From Flemingiibacterium sp045636145 (GTDB lineage Bacteria > Bacillota > Clostridia > Oscillospirales > CAG-272): 25,356 bases of DNA. The stretch spans positions 1 to 25,356 of the forward strand of contig JAZTWV010000052.1 of the NCBI GenBank assembly GCA_045636145.1. The letters are read 5' to 3'. The notes beneath the pieces are model-generated. The model saw nothing but the letters and a program-made list of their open reading frames with translations, had not been told where the DNA came from and ran no database searches. The translations under genes and the position numbers were made by a program. Positions 14,449 to 23,624 of the stretch are shown here, piece by piece; within the stretch, counting starts at the first letter, position 1; each line of letters starts with the position of its first letter.

Positions 14449-16779
14449 ATGCCATTTTTATCACAGAAAAGCGTGATGTTCAAGCGTACTCTCGTTTTTG
14501 CGGCTGTGATCCTTGCAGGATGGGTGTTTCTTGTCCTGCGCCTGTTTGGGCTTCAGATAGTTGACAATGATAAGTACCAGGCTATAGTTATAGATCAGCT
14601 CACAAGCGAGGTTACAACTACGGCTGAACGCGGAAAAATATTTGACACAAATATGAATCTGCTTGTTACAAACACCACGGTATACCGCGTGTTTATTTCT
14701 CCCAATGCCATTGCCGCATTTGAGGAAGAACCGGATAACGACTATGTATCAGGTCAGGCGGCAAGAGAGATTGCCGAAAAGCTTGTAGAAGTGCTTGGCG
14801 TTGACTATGACGAGGTTATAACTCGCTCAAAACGTATTGAGCGTAAGGACGAGACCATAAAGAAAAATGTTGATCCGCAAACTGCCGATATACTGAGGCA
14901 GTTCATTAAAGAAAAAGGCTTTACGGGGCTTCTGAATCTTTCTGCGGAGTCTAAGAGATATTATTGCTACGGAAACCTTGCAAGCCATCTTATCGGCTTC
15001 ACTAATTCCGACGGAGACGGTGTTTACGGCGTTGAAGCCACTTATAACGACTATCTTAAGGGAACATCCGGTAAATATATTACCGCTAAAAATGCGATAC
15101 ATCAGGAGATGCCCTTTAAGTACGAGAGTTATGTGGGTGCCGAGAACGGCGCAAACATGGTAACAACGATTGATATGCGCCTGCAATATGAGCTTGAAAA
15201 TCAGCTTATGGCGGCATATGAGTCGGCTAAAGCCACAAACCGTGTGTGCGGAATCGTAATGGATGTTAATACAGGCGGAATCCTTGCCGGAGCGGTAGTT
15301 CCGGGATATGACTGCAACGATCCCTATACACTTGCCGAGGAATATCTTTCCGAGCTTAACGCAAGCGGTCTGACACAGGGAACGGACGAGTATAACAAGC
15401 TCCGCACAGACCTTATCTACCGTATGTGGAACAATAAGATAGTGAATGAACCATACGAGCCTGGCTCTACCTTCAAAATAATCACCTCGGCTATTGCAAT
15501 AGAGGAGGGCGTTGTCAATGTGGACGATCCTTTCTATTGCCGCGGTCACTATTTTGTTGAGGGCTATGGAAAGCCTATAAGCTGTCACCGCCTTGCAGGT
15601 CACGGTGCGGTTACGTTTGCAAGAGGTCTTCAGCAGTCCTGCAACCCCCTTATGATGAATACCATCGAAAAGATAGGCAGGGAGACATTTTACAAATATT
15701 TTGAGGCTCTCGGATATACAACTCGCACGGGAGTTGATCTCACCGGAGAGGCATACGGAAGCTATCATGCCATGAAAAACATGGGTAACGTTGAGCTTGC
15801 GGTTTATTCCTTCGGTCAGACCTTTAAAGCAACACCTTTGCAGCAGCTTACAGCTATCTGCACCGTGGCAAACGGCGGATATCTTGTAACTCCTCACGTC
15901 CTCAAAGAAATGGTTGACAACGACGGAAACGTTATCTATTCATACGAAACTGCCGAAAAAGTGCAGGTATTCTCAAAAGATACCTGTGAGACCATAACGG
16001 GAATCCTTGCAGAGGGTGTGGCAACGGACGGCGGTGCAAAGAATGCATACACAAAGGGCTACAGCGTTGCGGCAAAGACCGGTACTTCCCAGAAGCAGGA
16101 TAAGTATGTTTATTACGATGCAGAGGGAAATGTTGTCACTGTAAACGACGAATGGGTAACAAGCGAGCGTCCTTACCGTATAGGTTCCACTGTGGCATAT
16201 GCTCCTGCGGACGATCCGCAGATAGCGGTCATCATTATCGTCGATGAGCCTTCCTCGGGCGGTTCCTTTGGAAGTATTGTTGCGGCACCGTACATATCCA
16301 ATTTCCTTTCGGTAGCTCTGCCGTATCTTGGATACGAGCCTCAGTATACGGATGAGGAGCTTGCAAAGATTGATGTGGGCATTACAAATCTTGCAGGACT
16401 TTCCGTTGAGGATGCTACACTTTATATTACAAACAGAAAGCTTAAATTTGAAATAATAGGCGGCGGTAAGGGCGTAGTTACTGCTCAGGTTCCGGAGGGC
16501 GGAAGCAGACTGTCTCTTGAAAACGGCTGTGTATATCTCTATACAGGCGAGGCTGAGCCGTCGGATACCATTACCGTTCCGGATGTAATGGGTCAGAATG
16601 CTACCATGACCAACAGAGCTATAATCAATGCCGACCTTAACATAAAGGTAGTCGGTGCTACAAACTACGATGTTGGCGGCGGTGCTGTGGTTATCGCACA
16701 GACTCCGGAAGCCGGCACACAGGTACCTCCCGGTACTATAGTAACTGTAGAATTCCGTTACATGGACGGTACTGACTGA
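14449..16779 (+). CDS. ftsI: Class B penicillin-binding protein (FtsI/SpoVD type) with two PASTA domains
   Basis: This 776-residue transpeptidase cross-links septal (or spore) peptidoglycan with its SEDS partner FtsW. There is a short cytoplasmic start, a membrane helix (about 13-33), and a dimerisation domain with TAERGKIFDTNMNLLV. The transpeptidase domain has catalytic S340 in EPGSTFK, SCN at 397-399 and K543-T-G in AAKTGTS. Two PASTA repeats follow (about 643-705 and 708-773), the second with TVPDVMGQNA. I start at ATG 14449, seven bases after GGGAGG, rather than the upstream TTG 14374, which lacks a site. The two PASTA domains resemble B. subtilis PbpB more than SpoVD, which has one. Division versus sporulation function cannot be settled here. 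Confidence 0.93.
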   Translation: MPFLSQKSVMFKRTLVFAAVILAGWVFLVLRLFGLQIVDNDKYQAIVIDQLTSEVTTTAERGKIFDTNMNLLVTNTTVYRVFISPNAIAAFEEEPDNDYVSGQAAREIAEKLVEVLGVDYDEVITRSKRIERKDETIKKNVDPQTADILRQFIKEKGFTGLLNLSAESKRYYCYGNLASHLIGFTNSDGDGVYGVEATYNDYLKGTSGKYITAKNAIHQEMPFKYESYVGAENGANMVTTIDMRLQYELENQLMAAYESAKATNRVCGIVMDVNTGGILAGAVVPGYDCNDPYTLAEEYLSELNASGLTQGTDEYNKLRTDLIYRMWNNKIVNEPYEPGSTFKIITSAIAIEEGVVNVDDPFYCRGHYFVEGYGKPISCHRLAGHGAVTFARGLQQSCNPLMMNTIEKIGRETFYKYFEALGYTTRTGVDLTGEAYGSYHAMKNMGNVELAVYSFGQTFKATPLQQLTAICTVANGGYLVTPHVLKEMVDNDGNVIYSYETAEKVQVFSKDTCETITGILAEGVATDGGAKNAYTKGYSVAAKTGTSQKQDKYVYYDAEGNVVTVNDEWVTSERPYRIGSTVAYAPADDPQIAVIIIVDEPSSGGSFGSIVAAPYISNFLSVALPYLGYEPQYTDEELAKIDVGITNLAGLSVEDATLYITNRKLKFEIIGGGKGVVTAQVPEGGSRLSLENGCVYLYTGEAEPSDTITVPDVMGQNATMTNRAIINADLNIKVVGATNYDVGGGAVVIAQTPEAGTQVPPGTIVTVEFRYMDGTD

Positions 16780-16788
16780 TGTCATAAA

Positions 16789-16844
16789 TATCTTCCCCTT
16801 GGCGTAAATATCATATTAAAGGTATAATGCTAAGGGGGAAGATA
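16789..16844 (+). promoter_or_regulatory. Hairpin that would sequester the murE ribosome binding site
   Basis: TATCTTCCCCTT (16789-16800) can pair over 12 bp with AAGGGGGAAGATA (16832-16844), with one T-G pair. The second arm contains the GGGGGA Shine-Dalgarno of murE (ATG at 16848). No T-run follows, so it is not a terminator. In read-through transcripts the site would be masked; a transcript starting at the internal promoter inside the loop would lack the first arm. Confidence 0.65.
16799..16828 (+). promoter_or_regulatory. Candidate internal promoter of murE
   Basis: TTGGCG (16799-16804) is 18 bases from a perfect TATAAT (16823-16828). The start would be near 16835, within the Shine-Dalgarno arm, giving a very short leader free of the masking hairpin. 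The weak -35 and the closeness of the start to the ribosome binding site lower confidence. Confidence 0.45.
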
Positions 16845-16847
16845 ATA

Positions 16848-18368
16848 ATGGCAAATCTTTTATATCTCACACGTAATGTAGGCATTACGGGAACAAATCT
16901 TGAAAATTTTGATATGGAGTGCGGAACGCTCCGCACAAACTCACTCGAATGTACAGGTGGGGACACTTTTATCTGTATTGCAGGCGGCAAGGTGGACGGA
17001 CATGATTTTATCTGTACTGCGGTAGATCACGGTGCTTCGCTTATAGTATGCGAGCGTGTTACACCATATCTTGCGGCACATCCGGAAATACCGTACATAA
17101 CCGTTGATAATACGCGCCTTGCCTGTGCGTATATGTGGAACGAATACTGCGGACGCCCGACAGAACGCATGATATTTGCGGCTGTGACGGGTACAAACGG
17201 AAAAACCTCCACCACATATTTCCTAAGAGAAATATTTAAGAGAGCCGGGTACATGACAGGCGTTATCGGAACAGTTCGCTGTCTTGTTGGTGACGAACCC
17301 GTAATTCTTTCTGACAGCGCAGAATCTAATGTCAATTCTATGACAACACCTGCTCCGGAAAAGCTGTATCCTATGCTTGCAAGAATGGCTGACGCAGGAG
17401 TTGAGATAGTGTTTATGGAAGCGTCGTCCCATTCACTTTCGCAGTACAGACTTGACCCCATCAGATTTACTGTGGGAATATTCACCGGACTGACGCAGGA
17501 TCATCTCGACTATCATGGAGATATGGAATCGTATTATCTTGCCAAAAAGCGGCTTTTTGAGCTTTGCGGCACGGCGCTTATCAACGTTGATGACCGCTTT
17601 GGGCAGAGACTTTTGGGAGAGCTTGACATACCGTATGTCACTTATTCTGCCGGCGGGGCACAGGCAAACTACTATGCCACAGATGCAGTTGTTGAGTCAG
17701 CAGACGGAATATCCTACACATTTCATGACAAAAATGAGTACTGCACCGTAAGCTGTCCTATAGCAGGAGCTTTTTGCGTTTCAAATACCCTTGCGGCGGC
17801 AGGCACAGCAAGGCTGTTTGCCATAAAGTCTGATGTTATCAGAGAAGCACTTGCAGGCTGTCCGCAGGTGCCGGGGCGTATGGAGCGTGTAGCACTTTAC
17901 GACGGATGCGATTTTGAAATCTTCATTGATTACGCGCACACTCCGGACGCACTTGAGAATGTACTTCGCTGTATGCTGGCGCTGAAAAAGCCTTGGGGAC
18001 GTCTTGTGGTGGTTTTCGGCTGCGGCGGCGACAGAGACCGCTCGAAGCGTCCTATAATGGGCAGAGTTGCCACGACAATGGCTAACTTAACAGTAATTAC
18101 AGGCGACAATAGCCGCACTGAAAATCCGAGAGCCATAATATGCGATATCCTGAGAGGCGCGGCTGACGGTGCTGAGTGCAAGGTAATAGAAAAACGCGAA
18201 AAGGCAATCGAGCACGTTATCCTGAACCATAGACCGGGCGATCTTATTCTTCTTGCCGGCAAGGGTCATGAGGATTATTTAATAGATGCCGACGGAAAGC
18301 ATCCTTTTTCCGAATCGAAAATAATTCACCGCACCATTCGGCGAATGCAGGACAGCAAAATGCCGTGA
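16848..18368 (+). CDS. murE: UDP-MurNAc-tripeptide synthetase MurE
   Basis: This 506-residue cytoplasmic Mur ligase adds the third residue (meso-diaminopimelate or lysine) to UDP-MurNAc-Ala-Glu using ATP. The N-terminal UDP-binding domain (about 1-105) has CGTLRTNSLECTGGDTFICI. The central ATPase has GTNGKTSTT (115-123) and QDHLDYHG. The C-terminal domain has GCGGDRD and GKGHEDY. The specificity motif is D420-N-S-R423, against DNPR for diaminopimelate enzymes and DDPN/DDPR-type for lysine enzymes. Keeping Asn and Arg plus GHE favours diaminopimelate. I start at ATG 16848 after GGGGGA; an in-frame ATG at 16827 has no ribosome binding site. It lies 23 bases before murF. Confidence 0.95.
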   Translation: MANLLYLTRNVGITGTNLENFDMECGTLRTNSLECTGGDTFICIAGGKVDGHDFICTAVDHGASLIVCERVTPYLAAHPEIPYITVDNTRLACAYMWNEYCGRPTERMIFAAVTGTNGKTSTTYFLREIFKRAGYMTGVIGTVRCLVGDEPVILSDSAESNVNSMTTPAPEKLYPMLARMADAGVEIVFMEASSHSLSQYRLDPIRFTVGIFTGLTQDHLDYHGDMESYYLAKKRLFELCGTALINVDDRFGQRLLGELDIPYVTYSAGGAQANYYATDAVVESADGISYTFHDKNEYCTVSCPIAGAFCVSNTLAAAGTARLFAIKSDVIREALAGCPQVPGRMERVALYDGCDFEIFIDYAHTPDALENVLRCMLALKKPWGRLVVVFGCGGDRDRSKRPIMGRVATTMANLTVITGDNSRTENPRAIICDILRGAADGAECKVIEKREKAIEHVILNHRPGDLILLAGKGHEDYLIDADGKHPFSESKIIHRTIRRMQDSKMP

Positions 18369-18391
18369 CATAACAGAAAGGAACTGACAAA

Positions 18392-19819
18392 ATGGGAATA
18401 AAGTATAAAAAAGCAATTTTTAATACGGCGGAGCTTGCGCACATAGTCGGTGCAAAATGCTCGCTGTCCGACGATATAACATCCATCGTTACCGATTCAA
18501 GAGAAGCTGAGACGGGGGCGCTTTTTGTTGCGCTGAAGGGTGAGCGATTCGACGGACATGATTTCATTTGTCAGGCTTTGTCAAAAGGTGCGGCAGCAGT
18601 AATTGCGGAGCGTATTCCCGACGGTATTGGCGAAGATGATGCAAAGCGCATACTTGTAGTGCGAGACTCAATAGAAGCACTCGGAATGATTGCCGGTGCT
18701 TACAAGGAGCGCATACATCCGCGCACTGTTGCCGTTACGGGAAGTGTGGGCAAAACTACTACCAAAGAGTTTGTGTATGCCGTAGCCGGTGCGAAGTATC
18801 TTGCACATAAAACCGCCGGCAATTTTAATAATGAGATCGGTATGCCGCTGTCGGTGCTTGATATGCCGGAGACGGCGCAGGTGTGTGTCCTTGAAATGGG
18901 AATGAGCGGACTTGGCGAAATATCCCGTATGACAGCTGTTGCGAAGCCCGATATCGCCCTTATTACCAATATAGGAAATTCCCATATAGAAAATCTCGGT
19001 TCAAGAGAGAATATCTGCAAAGCCAAGCTTGAAATAGCGGAGGGTGTACCTGAGAACGGATATGTGATCCTCAATGCCGATGAGCCGATGCTGTTTGCGC
19101 AGAAAGGGAAGCTTTCACAGAATCTTATCTTTGTGTCTCTCCAGAATCCACAGGCGGATTACCGGGCACTGAATATCCGCGAGTATGAAAACAGCACCGA
19201 GTTTGACCTTGTGGCAGGCAGACGCGTTGTAACCAATGTGAAGATACCGTGCATCGGACGCCACAATGTTTACGATGCCACATATGCATTCGTTGTGGGA
19301 ATTCTTCTCGGAATGGACGATGATGAGATCAAGCGCGGACTGATGTCCTTCCATAACACGGGAATGAGACAGAATATCTACGAGTACGGCGGGATCACGA
19401 TAATCGAAGATTGCTATAACGCAGGTCCGGAGTCCATGAAAGCGGCGGTGGAGGTGCTTGCCCGTCTTGCTGAGAAAAACAAATGCCGCAGTGTAGCGGT
19501 GCTTGGCGATATGCGTGAGCTTGGCGATTATTCAAAGCAGCTTCATATGGAGGTTGGTGCGCTTGTGGCGTCAAGGCACATATCGAATCTTGTGACTTTC
19601 GGAAGAGAAGCGGAGAATATCGCCCTTGGTGCTATCAATCAGGGACTTAAAGCGGAGAATATCAGCGTAAATACAAATACCGATAATCCCTTGGCGGTGG
19701 CAAAGACGGTACATGAGCTTATGTCAAAAGACGATGCGGTTCTCTTTAAGGCAAGCCGCGCTGTACAGCTTGAACGGGTTATAGAGGAGCTTAAGGCTCT
19801 TATTGATGCTGATAAATGA
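18392..19819 (+). CDS. murF: UDP-MurNAc-tripeptide-D-Ala-D-Ala ligase MurF
   Basis: This 475-residue Mur ligase joins D-Ala-D-Ala to the tripeptide precursor with ATP, completing UDP-MurNAc-pentapeptide in the cytoplasm. The N-terminal domain has TDSREAETGALFVALKGERFDGHDF. The ATP-binding loop is GSVGKTTTK (117-125), followed by GNFNNEIGMPLS. The C-terminal domain has EDCYNAGPESM, where DxYNANP is usual, and VLGDMRELGDYS. Its end, AVLFKASRAVQLE, replaces the more common VKGSR pattern. ATG 18392 has AAAGGA. Murein ligase order murE-murF-mraY follows the classical dcw plan. Confidence 0.96.
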   Translation: MGIKYKKAIFNTAELAHIVGAKCSLSDDITSIVTDSREAETGALFVALKGERFDGHDFICQALSKGAAAVIAERIPDGIGEDDAKRILVVRDSIEALGMIAGAYKERIHPRTVAVTGSVGKTTTKEFVYAVAGAKYLAHKTAGNFNNEIGMPLSVLDMPETAQVCVLEMGMSGLGEISRMTAVAKPDIALITNIGNSHIENLGSRENICKAKLEIAEGVPENGYVILNADEPMLFAQKGKLSQNLIFVSLQNPQADYRALNIREYENSTEFDLVAGRRVVTNVKIPCIGRHNVYDATYAFVVGILLGMDDDEIKRGLMSFHNTGMRQNIYEYGGITIIEDCYNAGPESMKAAVEVLARLAEKNKCRSVAVLGDMRELGDYSKQLHMEVGALVASRHISNLVTFGREAENIALGAINQGLKAENISVNTNTDNPLAVAKTVHELMSKDDAVLFKASRAVQLERVIEELKALIDADK

Positions 19820-19835
19820 CTGTGAGGTTTAGGCC

Positions 19836-20828
19836 ATGAAGACAACTATGATTGCATATTTTATTCCTGCCATGCTCGGAACGTTTATTGTAACGGCGTT
19901 TGCGGCGAGAATACTTATTCCCAAGCTTAAAAGCATGAAAATGGGTCAGCAGATACTTGATATAGGTCCAAGATGGCATAAAAGTAAGGAAGGCACGCCT
20001 ACAATGGGCGGAATAAGCTTTATAATAGCCTCTGTTATTGCTTTTGTTGCTTTGGCTGTCGCTATGCGTGTTACCGAGAATGATGCGGGACTCGAAAAGC
20101 TTACCATAGTTATGATTTTTGCTGTAATGAACGGTGCTATCGGCGTGGTTGACGATCTTACCAAATTTAAAAACCACAGAAACGAAGGACTTACGGCCTC
20201 TCAGAAATATTTACTTCAGCTTGTGTCAGCAGGACTGCTTCTGGCGGCACTTAAGCTTACGGGAAACATTACAACCGGGGTACGCATACCGTTTACCGAT
20301 ATTACGGCGGAGCTTGGAATATTTTATTATATTTTATCAATACTGCTTATTACGGGAATTGTCAATGCGGTAAATCTCACTGACGGCATCGACGGACTTG
20401 CCGCAAGCGTTACTCTTGCGGTGGGGGCGTTCTTCGCAGTGGCAGGATTTGCGTTGGAGGCACTTCCTACGGTTGCGGCATCGGGCATTGCCATGGGAGC
20501 CTGCCTCGGTTTCCTCGTTTACAATTTTTATCCTGCACGCGTTTTCATGGGAGATACAGGCTCGCTTTTCCTTGGCGCACTTGTCATAGGTATGGCTTAT
20601 ATAATAGATAATCCGCTCATTGTTATTATTGTGGGTATAATCTATATTCTTGAAACGCTGTCCGTTATTTTGCAGGTTGGATGCTATAAGCTGACAAAAA
20701 AGCGCATATTCAAGATGGCGCCCATCCATCATCACTTTGAAAAATGCGGATGGTCGGAGCTTAAGATAGTGGGTGTGTCCTCTCTTGTTACACTCATTGC
20801 AGGAGCTGTGGCATATTTCGGAATTTAA
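19836..20828 (+). CDS. mraY: Phospho-MurNAc-pentapeptide transferase MraY
   Basis: This 330-residue integral membrane enzyme has about ten helices. It transfers phospho-MurNAc-pentapeptide to undecaprenyl phosphate to make lipid I. Hallmarks are GPRWHKSKEGTPTMGG (about 44-59), the DD pair D106-D107 in VVDDLTKFKN, NLTDGIDGLA with D183 and D186, FMGDTGS with D240, and the cytoplasmic triple histidine H298-H300 in PIHHHFEKCGW. ATG 19836 follows GAGGTTT. It lies 16 bases after murF. In the usual order murD comes next; here ftsW follows at once. Confidence 0.97.
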   Translation: MKTTMIAYFIPAMLGTFIVTAFAARILIPKLKSMKMGQQILDIGPRWHKSKEGTPTMGGISFIIASVIAFVALAVAMRVTENDAGLEKLTIVMIFAVMNGAIGVVDDLTKFKNHRNEGLTASQKYLLQLVSAGLLLAALKLTGNITTGVRIPFTDITAELGIFYYILSILLITGIVNAVNLTDGIDGLAASVTLAVGAFFAVAGFALEALPTVAASGIAMGACLGFLVYNFYPARVFMGDTGSLFLGALVIGMAYIIDNPLIVIIVGIIYILETLSVILQVGCYKLTKKRIFKMAPIHHHFEKCGWSELKIVGVSSLVTLIAGAVAYFGI

Positions 20829-20858
20829 ACAAACATTTGATTATCGGAGGTGATCTGT

Positions 20859-22301
20859 TTGCACGACGACAAGCGGAATTATTATAACAGAAATAACGGC
20901 GGCTCACGGCGTGAAAACGGATCAGCCGACAACTCTCGTCAGAGTGCAAGGTCTGGCAATGCATCAAGAGCAAACGGCGCACAAGGCCACACCAATATGC
21001 AGGCTCGCCGCACCATCAGTCAAAACGGCGGTACAGCCAGACGCAGTGCGCCTGTGCGCCAAACATCAGTGCAGCCTGCAAGAACCACCGCGCCTGCCGT
21101 GCGAAAGCAGGAAAACAGCACGGTTGCATGGCTTAAAAAGACCTTTGCGGTGGATCGCACCGTCCTTGAAAAGCGAAATATCGTGCGCGAGCAGGGAAGT
21201 ATAGACTATGTATTTTTGGTGCTTGTTCTGATACTTCTTGCTTTCGGTACTATCATGGTGTATTCGGCAAGCTACGTGTACTCCAAAAATAAATACGATG
21301 ACAGCTATTACATAATATTCAGGCAGTTTATATTCATCGTGGTTGGATTTATCGGTATGGCGGCAGCGACGTGGTTCAAGCCTGAATGGTATAAGCGTTT
21401 TTCTGTGCCGTTTTACATCGTGTGCTTCTTCTTACTGTGCCTTGTGCCTATAATCGGTGCTGAGCGAAACGGTGCTAAACGTTGGATAGACTTGGGATTT
21501 ACCGATATTCAGCCCTCTGAGTTTATGAAGCTTGGACTTGTTTTGATGCTTGCATGGTTTTGCGACAGATATTATGAACGTGCAACAGACAAATCGAATC
21601 TTATAAGAGCATCGTTCTTCGGCACGTTTGTACCTCTTGCAATTACTGCCATAGCGTGTGTTCTAGTTATTATTGAAAAGCACCTTTCCGGTACTATTAT
21701 TATGTTTATGATAGGTATCATAATCATTTTTGCAAGCGGTACACCCCTTCGTCTGCTTATCGGAATGGGCGGTGTCGGTGTTGCACTGCTTGGAATCATC
21801 AGCGTGGTGACTCCGTATACCAAACGCCGTATAGATATTTGGCTTCATCCCGAAAATGACCCGAGAGGTGCAGGATATCAGACTTTACAGGGACTGTATG
21901 CTATCGGCTCGGGCGGTTTGTTCGGAGAGGGACTGGGTGAGAGTTATCAGAAGCATCTGTTCGTATCACAGCCCCAGAATGACTTTATTTTTACCATCGT
22001 ATGTGAGGAGCTGGGCTTTATCGGTGCCGTTGCGGTGGTTGCACTGTTTGTCCTGTTTGCATGGCGCGGATTTCTTATAGCCATGAAGGCTCCGGACATA
22101 TATTCATCCCTTGTGGTTGTTGGTATTGTTGGAAAGGTTGTGCTTCAAGCACTTCTTAACATCGCGGTTGTAACCAATTCCATTCCCAACACAGGTATTT
22201 CACTGCCGTTCTTCTCATACGGCGGCTCATCACTCTGTGTACTAATGGTTGAAATGGGAATCGTTCTGTCCATTTCACGCTTCTCAAAACAGCAAAAATA
22301 A
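20859..22301 (+). CDS. ftsW: SEDS-family peptidoglycan glycosyltransferase FtsW (SpoVE-like)
   Basis: This 480-residue SEDS protein polymerises lipid II glycan strands with a class B PBP at the septum. I use TTG 20859, eight bases after GGAGG (20846-20850); a GTG at 20850 overlaps that site. Residues 1 to about 115 are a cytoplasmic tail rich in Asn, Arg, Ser, Thr, Gly and Gln, predicted disordered, which most FtsW proteins lack. About ten helices follow. Conserved segments are ERNGAKRWIDLG, DIQPSEFMKLGLVLMLAWF, HPENDPRGAGYQTLQGLYAI (about 330-349) and NTGISLPFFSYGGSS (444-458). FtsW, SpoVE and RodA cannot be separated by motif; the dcw location favours FtsW or SpoVE. Confidence 0.93.
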   Translation: MHDDKRNYYNRNNGGSRRENGSADNSRQSARSGNASRANGAQGHTNMQARRTISQNGGTARRSAPVRQTSVQPARTTAPAVRKQENSTVAWLKKTFAVDRTVLEKRNIVREQGSIDYVFLVLVLILLAFGTIMVYSASYVYSKNKYDDSYYIIFRQFIFIVVGFIGMAAATWFKPEWYKRFSVPFYIVCFFLLCLVPIIGAERNGAKRWIDLGFTDIQPSEFMKLGLVLMLAWFCDRYYERATDKSNLIRASFFGTFVPLAITAIACVLVIIEKHLSGTIIMFMIGIIIIFASGTPLRLLIGMGGVGVALLGIISVVTPYTKRRIDIWLHPENDPRGAGYQTLQGLYAIGSGGLFGEGLGESYQKHLFVSQPQNDFIFTIVCEELGFIGAVAVVALFVLFAWRGFLIAMKAPDIYSSLVVVGIVGKVVLQALLNIAVVTNSIPNTGISLPFFSYGGSSLCVLMVEMGIVLSISRFSKQQK

Positions 22302-22331
22302 GCTTAAAATCAAGCAAAAGAGGATTATACA

Positions 22332-23453
22332 GTGAAAGTTTTAATGACAGGCGGCGGCACAGGCGGTCATGTAAATCCCGCAATTGCCATCGCCAACAGC
22401 ATACGGGAAAATCTTCCGGATTCAAAGATAGAATTTGTAGGAACATCCCGCGGTATTGAAAACAAGCTTGTGCCAAAGGAAGGATATAAGCTTCATCATG
22501 TTGAGGTGCAGGGATTCAAGCGGAAGCTGACCCCTTATAATATTAAATCCGCATGGCTTGCTTTTACCTCTCCCATGAAAGCAAAAAAGCTTCTTCGGGA
22601 GTTCAAGCCGGATATTGTAATCGGAACGGGCGGATATGTGTGCTGGCCGCTCCTTAAAGCCGCGTCTTCCATGGGTATTCCCACCGCAGTGCATGAGTCC
22701 AATGCCATTCCCGGAGTGGCGGTTAAGATGCTTGCACGGTATGTTGACCGTATCTACGTGAATTTTGAAGCTACCGCTGTGGCTCTCGGAGATGCGTACA
22801 GCCATAAGATAGTCAGGGTGGGAAATCCCATAAAGCCTGAGTTTTCCTCGCTGAAATATGCAGATGCAAGACGTGCCATTGGAATTGATGGAAAATACAA
22901 GCACCTTATCCTGTCCTATGGCGGAAGCATGGGTGCTGAGAAGGTAAACGACGAGATGCTTGAATTTATGAGAAGCTATACCAAGGAACATCCTGAGCTT
23001 CTTCACATCCACGCTACAGGCGCAATTGAGTATGAAGCCGCAATGCTCAAGGCTAAAGAGTACGGTCTTGATAAATACGAGAATATTCAGATACGGGAAT
23101 ACATCTACAATATGCCGGAGCTTATGGCGGCGGCTGATATCGTGGTCAGCCGTGCCGGCGCAATGACTCTTTCGGAGCTGTCGGCACTTAATAAATGCTG
23201 TGTTCTTATTCCGTCACCTCACGTTGCGGACAATCATCAATACAAAAATGCCAAGGTGCTGGCAGATGCCAATGCGGCTTATGTATTCTGCGAAAACGAG
23301 CTTTCGGACGGAAAGCTCACAAATACAATGGCAGAACTGCTTGCAAGTCCCAAAAAACGCGCTGATATGGCTTTAAACATATCAAAGTTTGCCCTGCCGG
23401 ATGCCAATCGGAGAATATATTTTGATCTTATTTCCCTCGCAGGCAAAAAATAA
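22332..23453 (+). CDS. murG: Undecaprenyl-PP-MurNAc-pentapeptide GlcNAc transferase MurG
   Basis: This 373-residue peripheral membrane GT-B glycosyltransferase adds GlcNAc from UDP-GlcNAc to lipid I to form lipid II. The first glycine loop is GGGTGGHVNPA (7-17). The acceptor side has GTGGYVCWPLLKAA and VHESNAIPG. The second domain has SYGGSMGAEKVND (195-207), SRAGAMTLSEL, and PSPHVADNHQYKNAKVL for nucleotide and sugar binding. GTG 22332 is used, with AAGAGG upstream and no better start nearby. It lies 30 bases after ftsW. murC and murB, which often follow, are absent. Confidence 0.97.
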   Translation: MKVLMTGGGTGGHVNPAIAIANSIRENLPDSKIEFVGTSRGIENKLVPKEGYKLHHVEVQGFKRKLTPYNIKSAWLAFTSPMKAKKLLREFKPDIVIGTGGYVCWPLLKAASSMGIPTAVHESNAIPGVAVKMLARYVDRIYVNFEATAVALGDAYSHKIVRVGNPIKPEFSSLKYADARRAIGIDGKYKHLILSYGGSMGAEKVNDEMLEFMRSYTKEHPELLHIHATGAIEYEAAMLKAKEYGLDKYENIQIREYIYNMPELMAAADIVVSRAGAMTLSELSALNKCCVLIPSPHVADNHQYKNAKVLADANAAYVFCENELSDGKLTNTMAELLASPKKRADMALNISKFALPDANRRIYFDLISLAGKK

Positions 23454-23505
23454 CCGAATTGCATGAAAAAATCTGCAAATAATCGCACAAATCGTCGTAA
23501 ATTAC

Positions 23506-23535
23506 TTGACTTTTTACAGTTGACTATGATATAAT
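23506..23535 (+). promoter_or_regulatory. Sigma-A promoter of ftsQ
   Basis: TTGACT (23506-23511) and TATAAT (23530-23535) have an 18-base spacer. TTGACT is repeated at 23520-23525 inside the spacer, possibly a regulator half-site. The leader would be about 83 bases long. Confidence 0.75.
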
Positions 23536-23541
23536 ATTACA

Positions 23542-23571
23542 AAGGCGGTATTTTGCCTTGCGCTTTTGCGC
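23542..23571 (+). other. Two adjacent small hairpins in the ftsQ leader
   Basis: AAGGC (23542-23546) pairs with GCCTT (23555-23559). Directly after it GCGC-TTTT-GCGC (23560-23571) forms a second hairpin. Both sit at the predicted 5' end of the ftsQ transcript, where they could stabilise the message. No T-run follows the second, so termination is unlikely. Confidence 0.4.
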
Positions 23572-23624
23572 GGGCTGATATCTTAAAATCGTCGGAAAGG
23601 ACATAACTCACGGAGGGTAAGCGT

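Noticed and set aside
14827..15897. 356-codon open frame on the minus strand
   Set aside because: It lies wholly antisense to the division PBP gene, whose motifs are intact; it has no recognisable domain and no good ribosome binding site. It is a by-product of codon use.
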